Assembly: GCA_021778165.1 (NCBI GenBank)
Contig: JAJYCU010000041.1
Span: 1 to 6,310 of the forward strand
Direction: 5' to 3'
DNA from: a bacterium
Lineage (GTDB): Bacteria; Patescibacteria; Saccharimonadia; Saccharimonadales; UBA4665
DNA: 6,310 nucleotides
Shown here: piece after piece, positions 5,739-6,310 of the stretch
Position numbering within the stretch: position 1 is the first letter of the stretch
Layout of the letters: every line of letters begins with the position of its first letter
Translations under genes and position numbers: made by a program
The notes under the pieces: model-generated
Seen by the model: only the letters and a program-made list of their open reading frames with translations
What the model was told of the DNA's origin: nothing
Database searches by the model: none

Positions 5739-6310
5739 TATGGGATTTTAGAAGGGCTCGTCGTAGCCGTAGGAGCTAAATAAATCGGGGCGAAGGTTGG
5801 TGGGGTTGAAGGACTACTACTTGACGGAGCAGTTGAAGTTGACGGAGCAGTTGAATATGTTTGTGTGGCCGTAGTACTTGGCAAAGTAATAACGCCTGGT
5901 GATGGTGAAATCGTATTTATCAATTGAGTTAATTGTTCCTGACGGGCATTGGTTATTAGATACGGGTTATTTTTTGTTGGAAGTGTAGATGAGGTTGGTG
6001 GCAAAGCTCTTAACAGATCGCTTGCGGTAACAATTAAACTCCCCAAAATTACACCTATAGCACCTAAAGCATAAACATTAGCCGGCCAACTCCGCAAAAT
6101 ACCTGACTGTTTAGTAGTTGCTTGGGTAAATGCTTCTGTTAATATTTGATTGTCTAATATTCCAGCTTTTTTTAAATTATTTTTAATGATAGCCATAAAG
6201 GGTGGGGGACCACAGATGTAAAATTTATAGTCGGAAAGATTTCCTTCAACGTTTTTTGAAATTAAATCATAATCGATAAAACCAGTCGTAGAACGACCAT
6301 TTAATGACTG
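5738..6310 (-). CDS. C-terminal part of FNR-like NAD(P)H oxidoreductase with membrane helix and Ser/Thr/Pro tail (partial)
   Basis: The reading frame is open to the right edge, so this is the 3' part of a larger gene. The ATG at 6196 is not the start; it is the Met inside the YICGPPPFM motif. Numbering the 190 visible residues from the window edge, YKFYICGPPPFM (28-39) followed by LKKAGILDNQI and EAF (46-61) is the C-terminal NAD(P)H-binding signature of the ferredoxin-NADP reductase superfamily. Normal FNR proteins end here. This one continues with a linker, one membrane helix (about 78-99, YALGAIGVILGSLIVTASDLL) and a roughly 90-residue tail rich in Ser, Thr and Pro (from about 101), probably outside the cell. 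The reductase domain would sit in the cytosol and pass electrons to the haem protein downstream. Its TAA overlaps the apbE ATG by one base. The N-terminal FAD domain, and any further domain, lies outside the window. Confidence 0.88.
   Translation of the reverse strand, partial: QSLNGRSTTGFIDYDLISKNVEGNLSDYKFYICGPPPFMAIIKNNLKKAGILDNQILTEAFTQATTKQSGILRSWPANVYALGAIGVILGSLIVTASDLLRALPPTSSTLPTKNNPYLITNARQEQLTQLINTISPSPGVITLPSTTATQTYSTAPSTSTAPSSSSPSTPPTFAPIYLAPTATTSPSKIP
5821..5855 (-). repeat. 18-base direct repeat in the Ser/Thr/Pro-coding tail
   Basis: The plus-strand string TTGACGGAGCAGTTGAA occurs at 5821-5837 and again, identical, at 5839-5855, with a period of 18 bases. It encodes the repeated Ser-Thr-Ala-Pro-Ser segment of the reductase tail. 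The identity suggests a recent in-frame duplication, so tail length may vary among strains. Confidence 0.8.

Noticed and set aside
5738..6196. Reading 5738-6196 as a complete 152-residue membrane protein starting at 6196
   Set aside because: The frame is open to 6310 and encodes the FNR signature across the supposed start; the ATG is the Met of CGPPPFM.
1..6310. CRISPR array, insertion sequence or tRNA/rRNA gene
   Set aside because: I saw no regularly spaced repeats, transposase-like frame, terminal inverted repeats or cloverleaf sequence.

Overview
The window is AT-rich bacterial DNA with dense, overlapping genes. It uses the standard genetic code: TGA ends at least two genes (988-990 on +, 4052-4054 on -). 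Many genes lack a clear Shine-Dalgarno site. The compact layout, high A+T, a lone Y-family polymerase and surface-linked membrane proteins suggest a small-genome bacterium of the Patescibacteria/CPR, most likely a Saccharibacteria (TM7) relative. This assignment is an inference from gene style, not from a marker gene.

Left part (1-714): a minus-strand gene for an unrecognised 142-residue protein (53-481), apparently with a leaderless promoter, followed by a 233-base divergent intergenic region. That region holds tandem TATAAT boxes, an unusual GC-rich patch and a hairpin. Next come two plus-strand genes in a coupled unit: a 91-residue protein of unknown family (715-990) overlaps by 8 bases the start of a UmuC-like Y-family translesion DNA polymerase (983-2242). 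After a 151-base gap with a plausible promoter and a 13-base palindrome lies a multi-spanning PIG-V-like glycosyltransferase (about 2331/2394-3434). Its real start may be a rare ATT codon.

Right part (3441-6310, minus strand): four genes overlap in sequence (1, 8 and 4 bases), so they form one operon entering from beyond the right edge. In transcription order they encode the C-terminal part of a ferredoxin-NAD(P)H-reductase-like flavoprotein with an unusual membrane helix and Ser/Thr/Pro-rich tail, an ApbE-type FAD:protein FMN transferase, a ferric-reductase-like membrane haem protein, and a membrane-anchored protein with a probable Ig-like domain. Together they look like a transmembrane electron-transfer chain: NAD(P)H oxidised in the cytosol, electrons carried across the membrane by haem b, and a covalently flavinylated acceptor outside. 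The flavinylation target itself is not recognisable in the window. The operon ends tail to tail with the glycosyltransferase gene, with only 6 bases between them.

The most interesting items are the flavinylation/ferric-reductase cassette with its tailed reductase and orphan Ig-like partner, and the uncharacterised small protein coupled to the translesion polymerase.
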